Positions 5,908 to 14,155 of a DNA stretch of 21,799 nt are shown piece by piece. The stretch comes from a virus. The position numbers and the translations under genes are program-made. The notes below the pieces were generated by a model that was not told where the DNA came from, searched no databases, and saw only the letters and a program-made list of their open reading frames with translations. Position 1 is the stretch's first letter, and every line of letters starts with the position of its first letter. Location of the stretch: positions 1-21,799 of the IMG/VR virus record IMGVR_UViG_3300027971_000246; one strand, 5' to 3'.

Positions 5908-8121
5908 ATGGCATCCCAAGAACAGCAAAAAAGATACACTGTTCTGAAGACGTTCGGGGGAATCAACACCAAAGCCAACCGAACAGCCATCAAGGACAGT
6001 GAATTCTCGTGGTTGGAAAACGCCATGCCGATTGGCGACTCCAACATCAAGATTGTTCCTGCCCAAGAAGCTGTTAGAGACAGCACAGGCAATGTTGTTG
6101 TCTTTTCAAACACCACTTCTTACCTAACGTCTACAAATATCAATGTATCTGACTACATAGTCAGCTTTGAGATAGACGGTAGAGCGCAAGCGTTCAATCT
6201 CACCAGCAATGTGACCAGTAATGTGGCCGTTGCAGGCACATTTAGCAATGCCAACGTCAGTTCTGCCCAGTGGAAGAACGAAAGACTGATCATTGCCGAC
6301 ACAGACAAAGGTTTGTCGAGCTGGAACGGCGCTAACGTAGTCTCTATAGGCTCTGTTGGCCTGATAGCCGTATCAAACCCAGGCTCTGGCTACACTTCTG
6401 CGCCAAACGTGGTGATCAGCGCACCCAATGATGCTAACGGGGTGCAGGCAGTAGCGACTGCAACAATCGTCACCGGATCTGGTGGTATCAGATCTGTCTA
6501 TGTGACCTCGGGTGGGTCAGGATACACGGCTGTGCCAGATGTAACCATCGGCGCACCCAACATTACAGGTGGAACCCAGGCTACGGCAGTTGCAAGCATC
6601 AGCGGTGGGGCTGTAGTTTCAATTGGAGTTGTTGAAGCAGGGTCTGGATACACTTCTATCCCTACTGTTACCTTCTCTAGCGGTGCAGCCACAGCAAATG
6701 CAGTCATTTCTACTGGTGGTGTTAGCACCGTATCCCTGACTAACGCTGGTAGTGGGTATACGTCATCCCCAACCATCACGTTCTCAGGTGGTGGAGGGTC
6801 TGGTGCTAATGCTATAGCCCAGATTGTCACGTTCAGAACTGGCACAGTCAGCATCTTGCTCAACAACGGTGGTTCTGGCTATACGTCAGCGCCAACGGTA
6901 GCTATCGGCGGTGCTAACACTACTCCTGCTACCGCTACAGCCATTGTTCTAGGCAATACAGTCTCGCAGATTGTGATGACCAACCCTGGCGCTGGGTACA
7001 CAACTGCAAACGTAACGCTTTCCGGTGGTGGGTTCACGACCGCTGCCAACGTCACGGCGGTTGTAAACACAGATCAGGTGGTTTCCGTAGCCACATTTTC
7101 TGGCAGAACCTGGGTGGCCGCTGGGCGCACCGTTTACTACTCTGCCGCAGATTCCTACAGTGACTTCACCAGCGTCTCTGCCGGATCTCTCACGATCTCA
7201 GACTCAACTCTGCACGGCAACATCCGTGCGCTTCTCTCAGCCAATAATTTTTTGTACATCTTTGGTGAGACAAGCATCAACGTCTTCTCTGACGTTCGCG
7301 TTGACACCAACGGTCAAACTTTATTTACCAACACCAACGTATCTGCAAGCGTAGGGACCAAGCGTATCTACGCCATCTACCCGTTTTTCCGCTCTGTGCT
7401 GTTTATGAACGACTACGGGATCTATTCCCTAGTTGGTTCTACCACTAGCAAGTTGTCAGACGCTTTAGACGGGGTGTTCCAACTCATAGACTTTGCTTCT
7501 CCTATCAGCGGAGGACAAGTTTTACTGAACAACATACTATGCGCGGCATTCTCCTTCACTTACAACGACCCGGCAAGTGGAGCGAGAAAGGTCCAAGCCG
7601 TGTTTTTCGAGAAGAAGTGGTTTCTAACCTCCCAAGGAGCGTTGGATTACATCACTTCCGTCCCTACAGCGGGGGTCATTCGCCTCTATGGGACCGCAGG
7701 CTCAAGCCTCTACCGTCTCTATGCTAATTCCACGGCTGGAATAGCAACCACAATCCAAACCGCTCTCATGCCTATGGGTGATCCCATACGAACCAAGCAG
7801 GCATTGAAGTTTGGGATAGAGGCACAGTTGCAAGCAGCATCTACGCTCCTCATTAGCGTGGACAACGAACAAGGAACTGGATCTACTGGTGCTTACACCA
7901 TAGACAATTCCGTCGTTTGGCTCAACAATTATCAAGTCCCGGTCACTTGGCAAAACAATAGTTTGCAGACTGTTGGCTGGGAAACGTCTTACGGATATGC
8001 TCTGTACAAGTCAGATGCCCAGCAATACGGCAAGTATCTCGGCCTGACCATCAACAGTAACAGTGCCGGATATACAGTAAATACTTTCGAGTTTGAACAC
8101 GAATTGAGGGTGAGGTTCTAA
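5908..8121 (+). CDS. Putative tail nozzle/tube protein with six-fold repeat insert
   Basis: The 737-residue product follows the adaptor and has the size and character of short-tail nozzle or tubular proteins. The N-terminus (residues 1-60) carries FGGINTKANRTAIKDSEFSW, resembling openings of nozzle/stopper-type proteins. The segment at residues 110-145 and the region 390-600 read like beta-propeller blades (GRTWVAAGRTVYYSAADSYS; RSVLFMNDYGIYSLVGS). Between them, residues about 151-390 hold six repeats of 36-44 residues, each centred on G-[SA]-G-Y-T. The C-terminus is a beta domain ending FEFEHELRVRF. It probably forms the stub tail through which DNA leaves; the repeat insert may project outward. 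Its stop overlaps the fibre start (TAATG). Confidence 0.65.
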   Translation: MASQEQQKRYTVLKTFGGINTKANRTAIKDSEFSWLENAMPIGDSNIKIVPAQEAVRDSTGNVVVFSNTTSYLTSTNINVSDYIVSFEIDGRAQAFNLTSNVTSNVAVAGTFSNANVSSAQWKNERLIIADTDKGLSSWNGANVVSIGSVGLIAVSNPGSGYTSAPNVVISAPNDANGVQAVATATIVTGSGGIRSVYVTSGGSGYTAVPDVTIGAPNITGGTQATAVASISGGAVVSIGVVEAGSGYTSIPTVTFSSGAATANAVISTGGVSTVSLTNAGSGYTSSPTITFSGGGGSGANAIAQIVTFRTGTVSILLNNGGSGYTSAPTVAIGGANTTPATATAIVLGNTVSQIVMTNPGAGYTTANVTLSGGGFTTAANVTAVVNTDQVVSVATFSGRTWVAAGRTVYYSAADSYSDFTSVSAGSLTISDSTLHGNIRALLSANNFLYIFGETSINVFSDVRVDTNGQTLFTNTNVSASVGTKRIYAIYPFFRSVLFMNDYGIYSLVGSTTSKLSDALDGVFQLIDFASPISGGQVLLNNILCAAFSFTYNDPASGARKVQAVFFEKKWFLTSQGALDYITSVPTAGVIRLYGTAGSSLYRLYANSTAGIATTIQTALMPMGDPIRTKQALKFGIEAQLQAASTLLISVDNEQGTGSTGAYTIDNSVVWLNNYQVPVTWQNNSLQTVGWETSYGYALYKSDAQQYGKYLGLTINSNSAGYTVNTFEFEHELRVRF
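6358..7077 (+). repeat. Six protein-level repeats (GSGYT units) within the nozzle gene
   Basis: GSGYTSAP-like cores occur at residues 159, 203, 245, 281, 322 and 361 of the nozzle protein, spaced 44, 42, 36, 41 and 39 residues. Each unit runs roughly hydrophobic strand, N-x-G-S-G-Y-T-x-x-P, T-V-x-F/I-x-G, Ala/Thr-rich strand. The DNA copies differ at many synonymous positions, so the duplication is old and maintained by selection on the protein. The last unit is the most divergent (GAGYTTAN). Confidence 0.85.
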
Positions 8122-9470
8122 TGACTGTCCCATACGCATTTGCCAATCTAAGCGGGAACATCGCTCTCGCAAAGCTAGACAGCAATTTCAACACGCCGAT
8201 CACCATCGGCAATACGTCTGTCTTGCTGGGCAACACAGTCACTACGCTTAACAACCTTACGCTTGCCAATGTCACCATAACAAGTGGCACGAGCAATGTC
8301 ACAAACGTCACCGTGACCAACGTCACCGTGACCAACCTGACGGCAACGCTTGCCAACGTGACTACGCTCAACGTCGCCAGCGCGTACATCACCAGTGCCA
8401 ATATCGGCACTCTTGCTCTGACCAACGCATTGCCTGTATCAAGCGGTGGCACTGGTCAAGTCACCTTCCCGGCCAACAGCGTCCTGCTGGGCAACGGAAC
8501 CGGAGGTATTGCGACGGTAGCACCAGGAAATGTGGGCAATGTTCTCACTAGCATCGGCGGAGTGTGGGTCAGCAATGTCGCTGTAAGTGGCGCAGCAGCC
8601 GGGGCTAACACGCAGGTTCAATACAACAACGCCAATGCGTTGGCTGGCTCTGCAAATTTGACGTTCAACGGTACAACGCTTACCGCGAACACGCTCAATC
8701 TGACCAATGCGCTGGGCACAACTTACGGTGGTACTGGACTAACGTCATTCACTGCTAACGGTGTTGTCTACGCAAGCTCGTCAAGTGCTCTGACCACTGG
8801 TTCTGCGCTGACGTTTAACGGGACGTTGCTGACCAATACAGTTTCTGACGCTGTCACTGCTTTAAAACTTGCAGGAACTACAGGAAAAGTTCGGGTGCGC
8901 CCATATGTTGATTCAACGTATGGTGTTGTTTTTGATTCAACTAATGCCGCAGAAAGCGCGTATTTGCCGATGAGCTTTTACGGCACAAACATTTATACAA
9001 ACCCTGATACGGCAGCTATTTGGAGAATTGGCGGCTCCGAACAAATGTGCCTGACCAGCACGGGGCTGGGTATTGGGACGAGTTCGCCTACACAGAAACT
9101 CAATGTCAATGGAATTTGTCTGTTTGAGGGGGCCTTGCAAGGCAACATGATCATTCAAAAGACAGGTACAAACGGAGTTTCATTATTTTCAGACGCTGCT
9201 GGCAAACTAGCTTTTTATGATCAAAATGCCGGGGTAACCCGTCTTACCCTCGACTCCTCCGGCAACCTCGGGATTGGGACAACTTCTCCAAGCGCATCAG
9301 CCATCCTAGACGCACAAAGCACGACCAAGGGCGTGAGGATGCCCAACATGACTACAACGCAAAAGAATGCGATTAGTAGCCCTGCTGCTGGCCTGATGGT
9401 GTTTGATACTACGCTGTCAAAACTGTGTGTTTACACTGGCGCTGCTTGGCAAACAATTACTTCTGTTTAA
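8121..9470 (+). CDS. Tail fibre protein, mosaic
   Basis: The 449-residue product starts with a short virion-attachment-like region (YAFANLSGNIALAKLDSNFN), followed by Val/Thr/Asn repeats (NVTVT pentads near residues 62-75) and the fibre motif SSGGTGQ near residue 110. A GNVLTSIGGVW module is shared with the protein at 10137. The distal half has two GIGT-S/T-SP motifs (near residues 315 and 385), common in phage fibre tips, and a C-terminus with GVRMPNMTTTQKNAISSPAAG and AGLMVFDTT-type strands that is also typical of fibre ends. No chaperone peptidase domain is seen. It likely forms a trimeric host-contact fibre. Base composition dips to AT-rich between about 8860 and 9240. Confidence 0.8.
   Translation: MTVPYAFANLSGNIALAKLDSNFNTPITIGNTSVLLGNTVTTLNNLTLANVTITSGTSNVTNVTVTNVTVTNLTATLANVTTLNVASAYITSANIGTLALTNALPVSSGGTGQVTFPANSVLLGNGTGGIATVAPGNVGNVLTSIGGVWVSNVAVSGAAAGANTQVQYNNANALAGSANLTFNGTTLTANTLNLTNALGTTYGGTGLTSFTANGVVYASSSSALTTGSALTFNGTLLTNTVSDAVTALKLAGTTGKVRVRPYVDSTYGVVFDSTNAAESAYLPMSFYGTNIYTNPDTAAIWRIGGSEQMCLTSTGLGIGTSSPTQKLNVNGICLFEGALQGNMIIQKTGTNGVSLFSDAAGKLAFYDQNAGVTRLTLDSSGNLGIGTTSPSASAILDAQSTTKGVRMPNMTTTQKNAISSPAAGLMVFDTTLSKLCVYTGAAWQTITSV
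8304..8333 (+). repeat. Tandem 15-bp direct repeat in fibre gene
   Basis: AACGTCACCGTGACC occurs twice back to back (8304-8318 and 8319-8333), encoding the pentad NVTVT, with partly matching sequence on both sides. Being in frame, it can expand or contract without breaking the gene. Confidence 0.9.
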
Positions 9471-9479
9471 GGAATACCC

Positions 9480-9800
9480 ATGACCACTTTTACATGGACT
9501 GTCACGCAGCTTGACTGCTACCCACAAGCAGAAGGCCAGACTGACGTAGTATTTACCGTTCACTGGACCTGCTCTGGCACAGACGGCGCTTACAACGGCT
9601 CGGTCTACTCGACCTGCAACGTAACCTATGTAGCCGGTACGCCCTACACGCCTTATGACCAACTCACGCAAGACCAAGTGCTCGGTTGGATCTGGTCATC
9701 TGGCGTAGACCAAGCATCTGCCGAGGCCGCTGTGCAGAGTCAGATCAACAATCAGATCAACCCACCTGTCGTTTCACCACCGCTTCCTTGGGCTAATTAA
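9480..9800 (+). CDS. Small fibre-region conserved protein, 106 aa
   Basis: AAGGA precedes the ATG, and the previous stop lies within ten bases. The product reads FTWTVTQLDCYPQAEGQTDV, then a VHWTCSG strand, a LTQDQVLGWIW helix and a terminal PPLPW motif. I recognise this layout (TW-x-V near the start, V-HW, DQVLGW, PPLPW at the end) as a recurrent small family beside phage fibre genes, of unknown function. It may be a fibre-assembly or minor tail protein. No signal peptide or membrane segment is present. Confidence 0.7.
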   Translation: MTTFTWTVTQLDCYPQAEGQTDVVFTVHWTCSGTDGAYNGSVYSTCNVTYVAGTPYTPYDQLTQDQVLGWIWSSGVDQASAEAAVQSQINNQINPPVVSPPLPWAN

Positions 9801-9802
9801 AA

Positions 9803-10135
9803 ATGGGAATTCAAGCCTTTACCCCTATGGGGAACACCGTAACTTTCACGGCTACCAGCAGTTCTCCAACTACGTCCACCCAAGCCGCGTCTACAACCCT
9901 TGGTGGCAATCAATATCGAATCATCAACAGCGGTAACGTAACGGTGTTCATGGGGTATGGGCAGTCCAACGCGAGCGCAGTAGCCAACGCTGTGGTTGTC
10001 ACGAGCACACAGTCATCTATCCCGCTACTGTCAGGCACGGACGAGATCTTGACGTTCACTCCTAACGCTTACTTTGCCGGGATAACCAGCAGCGGTAGTG
10101 CTGTGATATACATCACACCAGGGGACGGGGTGTAA
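9803..10135 (+). CDS. Small beta-rich virion protein (paralogue of the gene at 21501)
   Basis: The 110-residue product begins MGIQAFTPMGNTVTF and is an all-beta Thr/Ser/Val protein with SGNVTVFMGYG, then IPLLSGTDEILTF and a terminal AVIYIT strand. The truncated protein at the right edge aligns along its whole length (QAF-x-PMG-x-T at the start, AAVANA-like middle, V/I-P near the I-x-L strand, V-x-x-IT end). The start has only a weak ribosome site and follows the previous stop by two bases, suggesting coupling. Likely a fibre- or capsid-surface component. Confidence 0.65.
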   Translation: MGIQAFTPMGNTVTFTATSSSPTTSTQAASTTLGGNQYRIINSGNVTVFMGYGQSNASAVANAVVVTSTQSSIPLLSGTDEILTFTPNAYFAGITSSGSAVIYITPGDGV

Positions 10136-10136
10136 C

Positions 10137-10487
10137 ATGGTTCTAAAGACTGTTTCTACTCTTGGGGCTACTGGTGGCGGTGGAGGCGGGACGGTCACGG
10201 CTGTTACCGCTACATCTCCTGTCATTTCTAGCGGTGGAACTGCTCCAAACGTAAGTTTCATTGCACCAGGAACATCGGGTAACGTACTGACAAGTATTGG
10301 TGGGGTATGGACTAGCAACGCTGCTGTTGGTACTGCCGGTGGACCGATCCTTGAGTCTTATCAAACAATCAGTTCTAATTACACAATTACCGCTGGTTCA
10401 AATGGATTCAGCGTTGGGCCTGTATCAATATCAACGGGTGTTGCAGTAACTGTACCTACGGGCCAAGTTTGGCTCATCGCCGCTTAA
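10137..10487 (+). CDS. Short fibre protein sharing a module with the main fibre
   Basis: The 116-residue product has a glycine hinge (GATGGGGGG, residues 10-18), then the module SGNVLTSIGGVWTSNA near residues 48-63 that is also in the main fibre at about 8530-8580. Its C-terminal domain SNYTITAGSNGFSVGPVSIS ending VTVPTGQVWLIAA is a common short phage fibre end. It is probably a small fibre or a fibre-tip subunit. It starts two bases after the preceding gene. Confidence 0.7.
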   Translation: MVLKTVSTLGATGGGGGGTVTAVTATSPVISSGGTAPNVSFIAPGTSGNVLTSIGGVWTSNAAVGTAGGPILESYQTISSNYTITAGSNGFSVGPVSISTGVAVTVPTGQVWLIAA

Positions 10488-10497
10488 AGGATCAAAC

Positions 10498-11142
10498 ATG
10501 AGCGCAATTAAACTTCAAGGTAACGCTAGTGGTGCTGGCACCCAGACTTTACAGGCTGCGGCAACTGCTGGGACACCTATTATTACGTTGCCAGACGCAA
10601 CTGGAACGCTGATTGTTACCGGCGGTGACTTAGGAACGCCTTCAGCTATTGTGCTGACAAACGGCACGGGATTGCCTATATCTACCGGGGTCTCTGGGTT
10701 GGGGACTAACGTCGCTACATTTTTGGCGACCCCGACTAGCGCAAACTTGATTTCAGTAGTTGGTGATGAGACGGGTTCTGGTGTTTTGGTTTTTAATAAT
10801 ACGCCTTCGCTGACCAATCCAACGGTTACGAACTACGTTGAGACGCTGTATTCAGCCAATACCAGCACGGCGATTACGGTTAGTTTGACCAACGGTACAG
10901 TTCAGAACCTGACGCTAACTGGGAATGCGACGATTACTATGCCGACTGCGGTCGCTGGCAAGTCGTTTATTATCATTTTGTCTCAAGACGGGACTGGAAG
11001 CAGGACGGTTACTTGGTCAACCGTATCTTGGCCTTCAGCTACCGCACCGACAATTACGACTACGGCGAGTAAAAAAGACATCTATTCGTTCTTTTCTGAC
11101 GGTACTAACTGGTATGGCACTACTATTGGGCAGAATTACTAA
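10498..11142 (+). CDS. Tail fibre / receptor-binding-type protein, 214 aa
   Basis: AAAGGA at the end of the preceding gene serves as ribosome site. The product contains LQGNASGAGTQTLQAAATAG (a common fibre N-terminal cap), LGTPSAIVLTNGTGLPISTG and VFNNTPSLTNPTV, which are familiar fibre shaft motifs, then a C-terminal beta domain with YSFFSDGTNWYGTTIGQNY, resembling fibre-tip domains seen in other phages. It is probably a separate fibre or a distal subunit of the same fibre. The stop overlaps the LamG gene's ATG (TAATG). Confidence 0.75.
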   Translation: MSAIKLQGNASGAGTQTLQAAATAGTPIITLPDATGTLIVTGGDLGTPSAIVLTNGTGLPISTGVSGLGTNVATFLATPTSANLISVVGDETGSGVLVFNNTPSLTNPTVTNYVETLYSANTSTAITVSLTNGTVQNLTLTGNATITMPTAVAGKSFIIILSQDGTGSRTVTWSTVSWPSATAPTITTTASKKDIYSFFSDGTNWYGTTIGQNY

Positions 11143-13190
11143 TGTTTGCTGCATCTAAATCAGGTCGGGCTGCTGCCTCCGGGTCTGTGGTTCCTTTTTC
11201 GTATGTCCCGCTGTTGTTGGAGACAACTAGCACCAACGGGCAGCAGAACAATACGTTTCTGGACTCCAGCACCAATAACTATACGATCACTCGCACCGGA
11301 GCCGTAACGCAGGGTTCTGTGACTCCGTATTGGCCGACTGGACAATGGAGTAATTATTTTTCATCCAGTTATTTAAGCGTTGCAGATAGTGCCAGTCTTA
11401 GATTTGGGTCTGGAAATTTCACTATTGAAACATGGGTGTTTCGAACGGCATCTGGCGCTACGCATACAATTGCTTGTAAAGGATCATCTGCTGGGCCGAC
11501 TGGTTGGGTGTTTCAAATTAGCTCGGCTGATAAACTTGTTTTTATTGATACTTCAACAAGCATTACTGGAACAACAAGCCTTGCGGCAAATACTTGGTAT
11601 TATGTTGCTGTTGTTCGCGCTGGAACTGGATCAAGCCAAACAACTCTATATCTCAACGGCGCATCTGATGGAACCGGAACGTCGGCTACCACGTTCAGCC
11701 AAACTGACGCAATGCGAATTGGTACGGATAGAAGCGCTGCAAACGGGTTTGCTGGTTACGTTTCAAATTTAAGACTATCAAATACAAACCTAACAATCTC
11801 ATCAACGCCAACAACTCCGTTGACGGCTTTGGGAAGCACAATTTTTTTGTCTTGCGGATACAATCGTTTTGTTGACGGTTCTACTCTTGCAAGCGCAATT
11901 ACTGTTGGATCTGGAACCCCTCAAGTCCAAGCATTCCAGCCGTTCTCACCGACTGCTTCGTACACCGCTGCGGCATATGGTGGGAGTGGGTATTTTGACG
12001 GGGCTAATACGTCCAACACACATTTAAGAAGCCCATCTGTTAGTTATACCAATCCTTCATTTACAGTAGAGTGTTGGTTTTATTTTACAGGCAATCCATC
12101 GGGGCAAGCAATTTTTGATTTTGCTGCGGCCGCCAATGGTTACGGAATGTTTGCGTATATCGACTCAAGCACTAGCAATTTATCAGCTAGGTTTTTTTCT
12201 ACCAATTCAGGTTCGTCTGAAATAGGAAGGATTGATACTCCGTATGCCAAATATTTAAGTCAATGGGTTCATATTGCTGTGGTTTTTGATGGCACTACCT
12301 ATAAAATGTATTTAAACGGTGTTTCTGTAGGAACACCAATATCATCAGCTACCCAAGTTGTTACGCTAACTACATTAACAGTAGGGGCTAGAAGTGATGC
12401 TACTGTTGGTTCGGGGTCTGCTTGGGTAGGATATTTAAGTAATTTTAGGTATGTAAGGTCAACTGCCGTTTACACGGGAAACTTTACACCTCCCCTCCTT
12501 GCCCCATTAACAACCGCGGGATCAACTAGCGCAGCAAGCTACTCAAGCACCACCAACGTAAATACGAGCTTTGCTTCGTCAAACACGGTTCTTTTGCTTA
12601 ATTGCACTAACGCGGGAATCTACGACGCTGCGGTGCAGAACAATGTGACTACGGTTGGAGATGCCCAAGCGTCAACCACGGTATCTAAGTGGTCGCCAAC
12701 GAGCATGAAGTTCGATGGTACTGGGGATTGGCTAACGGCTGTTGACAATCCGCAGCTCCAGCTCGGAACGGGTGATTTTACGATTGATGGTTGGGTTTAT
12801 TTGTCGGCAACTGGCGTTGCTTACGGGATCATCAGTAAAGGCACGGCTTCAACTGGATGGTCTGTTAACGTCACCTCTGGCAACAAACTTCAGTTTAGTT
12901 ATACCGCGTCTAACTTAACCGGCGCTACCTCATTGGCTTCGGCCACTTGGTACTATTTTGCTGTGGTGCGATCTGGCAGCGCGACCGGGAACCTTAAGGT
13001 TTATCTAAATGGATCGGTTGATGCCACGAGCGGCGGCGCTGTGACAGACAACTTTAACCAAACAAGTACTTTGTATGTTGGCGCAGATCGGATCGGGACT
13101 AGCCCGTTAAATGGTTATTTGCAAGACGTTCGGGTTACCAAATACGCTCGCACCATCACAACGCCAACAGCAGCATTCCCAACGAGGTAA
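11142..13190 (+). CDS. Receptor-binding protein with three LamG/concanavalin-like lectin units
   Basis: The 682-residue product has three similar units, each a linker followed by a jelly-roll lectin-type domain: roughly residues 22-235, 236-480 and 481-682. Diagnostic strands recur: FTIETWVF / FTVECWFYF / FTIDGWVYL; TWYYVAVVR / QWVHIAVVFDG / TWYYFAVVR; LYLNG / MYLNG / VYLNG; GYVSNLRLS / GYLSNFRYV / GYLQDVRVT. Units 1 and 3 are the closest; unit 2 is diverged. Such domains bind sugars, so host surface glycan recognition is the likely role. No enzymatic residues are evident. Bases about 11340-12480 are AT-richer than unit 3, suggesting different histories. Confidence 0.8.
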   Translation: MFAASKSGRAAASGSVVPFSYVPLLLETTSTNGQQNNTFLDSSTNNYTITRTGAVTQGSVTPYWPTGQWSNYFSSSYLSVADSASLRFGSGNFTIETWVFRTASGATHTIACKGSSAGPTGWVFQISSADKLVFIDTSTSITGTTSLAANTWYYVAVVRAGTGSSQTTLYLNGASDGTGTSATTFSQTDAMRIGTDRSAANGFAGYVSNLRLSNTNLTISSTPTTPLTALGSTIFLSCGYNRFVDGSTLASAITVGSGTPQVQAFQPFSPTASYTAAAYGGSGYFDGANTSNTHLRSPSVSYTNPSFTVECWFYFTGNPSGQAIFDFAAAANGYGMFAYIDSSTSNLSARFFSTNSGSSEIGRIDTPYAKYLSQWVHIAVVFDGTTYKMYLNGVSVGTPISSATQVVTLTTLTVGARSDATVGSGSAWVGYLSNFRYVRSTAVYTGNFTPPLLAPLTTAGSTSAASYSSTTNVNTSFASSNTVLLLNCTNAGIYDAAVQNNVTTVGDAQASTTVSKWSPTSMKFDGTGDWLTAVDNPQLQLGTGDFTIDGWVYLSATGVAYGIISKGTASTGWSVNVTSGNKLQFSYTASNLTGATSLASATWYYFAVVRSGSATGNLKVYLNGSVDATSGGAVTDNFNQTSTLYVGADRIGTSPLNGYLQDVRVTKYARTITTPTAAFPTR

Positions 13191-13192
13191 TT

Positions 13193-13639
13193 ATGAAACT
13201 CGCTAATCAAAAACTTGTCATCAAAGATCACACAGAGTGGTTTCCCAATACATCGTTTGGCGACCGTGGTCCATTGTTAGAATGGATTGCCGAGCAGGGT
13301 TACTACGTCATCACGGTGTGGAAGCCGCACAACCACGCAACGGAAAAGCTGGTATCTGCCGCTCCTCACCTATATGACGGGATGTGCTGCATTGTTGACA
13401 TTGAACCTTTGACGGCGGAAGAACTTCAATCACGCATTGATACTCAGTGGGCAACAATCCGCAGCCAGCGCAACCAGATACTTAAAGATACGGACTGGAC
13501 GCAATTGGCTGATGCTCCAGTAGATGATTTGGCGTGGGCGGTTTACCGGCAGGCGTTACGGGACATCACTACGCAAACAGATCCTTTTAAAATTGTCTGG
13601 CCTAAGCATCCTGGTCAGGTTGATGTTGCAGTTTCATGA
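13193..13639 (+). CDS. Putative tail (fibre) assembly chaperone
   Basis: The 148-residue product ends with a segment (about residues 88-142) matching phage tail-assembly-chaperone-like proteins: IRSQRNQILKDTDWTQLADA, then a WAVYRQALRDI helix and KIVWPKHP. The N-terminal half is an unrelated alpha/beta domain (YYVITVWKPH). This family usually sits directly after fibre genes, as here after the LamG protein, and is thought to aid folding or trimerisation of fibres. The start has GAGG upstream within the preceding stop region. Confidence 0.75.
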   Translation: MKLANQKLVIKDHTEWFPNTSFGDRGPLLEWIAEQGYYVITVWKPHNHATEKLVSAAPHLYDGMCCIVDIEPLTAEELQSRIDTQWATIRSQRNQILKDTDWTQLADAPVDDLAWAVYRQALRDITTQTDPFKIVWPKHPGQVDVAVS

Positions 13640-13649
13640 TGGTGACTAG

Positions 13650-13847
13650 ATGTCAGACACTACTGAGACCAAACTAGCCGTGCACGAAGCCGTTTGTGCA
13701 AGTAGATATGCTTCCATTCAAGAATCCCTTGACCGTGGAAGAGATCGGATGCGTAACATCGAATGGTTGTTATACATTGTTATTGCAGCGGTGTTGTTTG
13801 GTCCGGGTGTTGCAGCAGACTTTGTCAAAAAGTTGTTAGGGCTATGA
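13650..13847 (+). CDS. Small membrane protein, holin-like candidate
   Basis: The 65-residue product has a soluble N-terminal helix (LAVHEAVCASRYASIQESLD) and one hydrophobic segment at residues 39-57 (WLLYIVIAAVLFGPGVAAD), then a basic tail VKKLLGL. Single-span small proteins in this position are candidates for holins or for virion membrane components. There is no strong ribosome site before the ATG. Its TGA overlaps the next ATG by ATGA. Function is inferred from topology and place. Confidence 0.6.
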   Translation: MSDTTETKLAVHEAVCASRYASIQESLDRGRDRMRNIEWLLYIVIAAVLFGPGVAADFVKKLLGL

Positions 13848-14155
13848 CTGAAAAATTAGAAGCAAAGTCTCAACTTATTGAGAAGACCGCGTTTGCGGTG
13901 CTTCCTATTCTTTTTACTTGCGTTGTTTACCTGATGAGTGCGTTGGACAAACTCACGCATGAAGTTACTGTGCTTAACGCCAAGATCTCCCTTGTTGTTA
14001 CATCTGACAACAAGCAAGCCGTTAACTCTGGGGCTGAACTTGCGCGGGAAAAATTGCGGCAAGAACTTGAGAAAGAAATACAACGAAATCGTGACATGAT
14101 TCACGACAATCAAAAGCATATCAGCATTATTGAAGATCGCATGGCCAGGAAGTAA
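13844..14155 (+). CDS. Single-span membrane protein with coiled-coil tail, 103 aa
   Basis: The start is chosen at 13844 because the ATGA overlap with the preceding stop gives coupling; the in-frame ATG at 13763 would read through the preceding gene's membrane segment. The product has a membrane segment at about residues 16-33 (AFAVLPILFTCVVYLMSALD) and then a long charged helix (residues 36-100) with REKLRQELEKEIQRN. This topology resembles an inner-membrane spanin or an antiholin/holin partner, but no lipoprotein outer spanin is seen nearby. Its TAA overlaps the next ATG. Confidence 0.6.
   Translation: MTEKLEAKSQLIEKTAFAVLPILFTCVVYLMSALDKLTHEVTVLNAKISLVVTSDNKQAVNSGAELAREKLRQELEKEIQRNRDMIHDNQKHISIIEDRMARK

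Noticed and set aside
11380-11772. 130-aa + strand frame inside the LamG gene
   Set aside because: It is a Leu-rich out-of-frame reading of an AT-rich lectin domain, without a ribosome site; the LamG frame has clear domain motifs.
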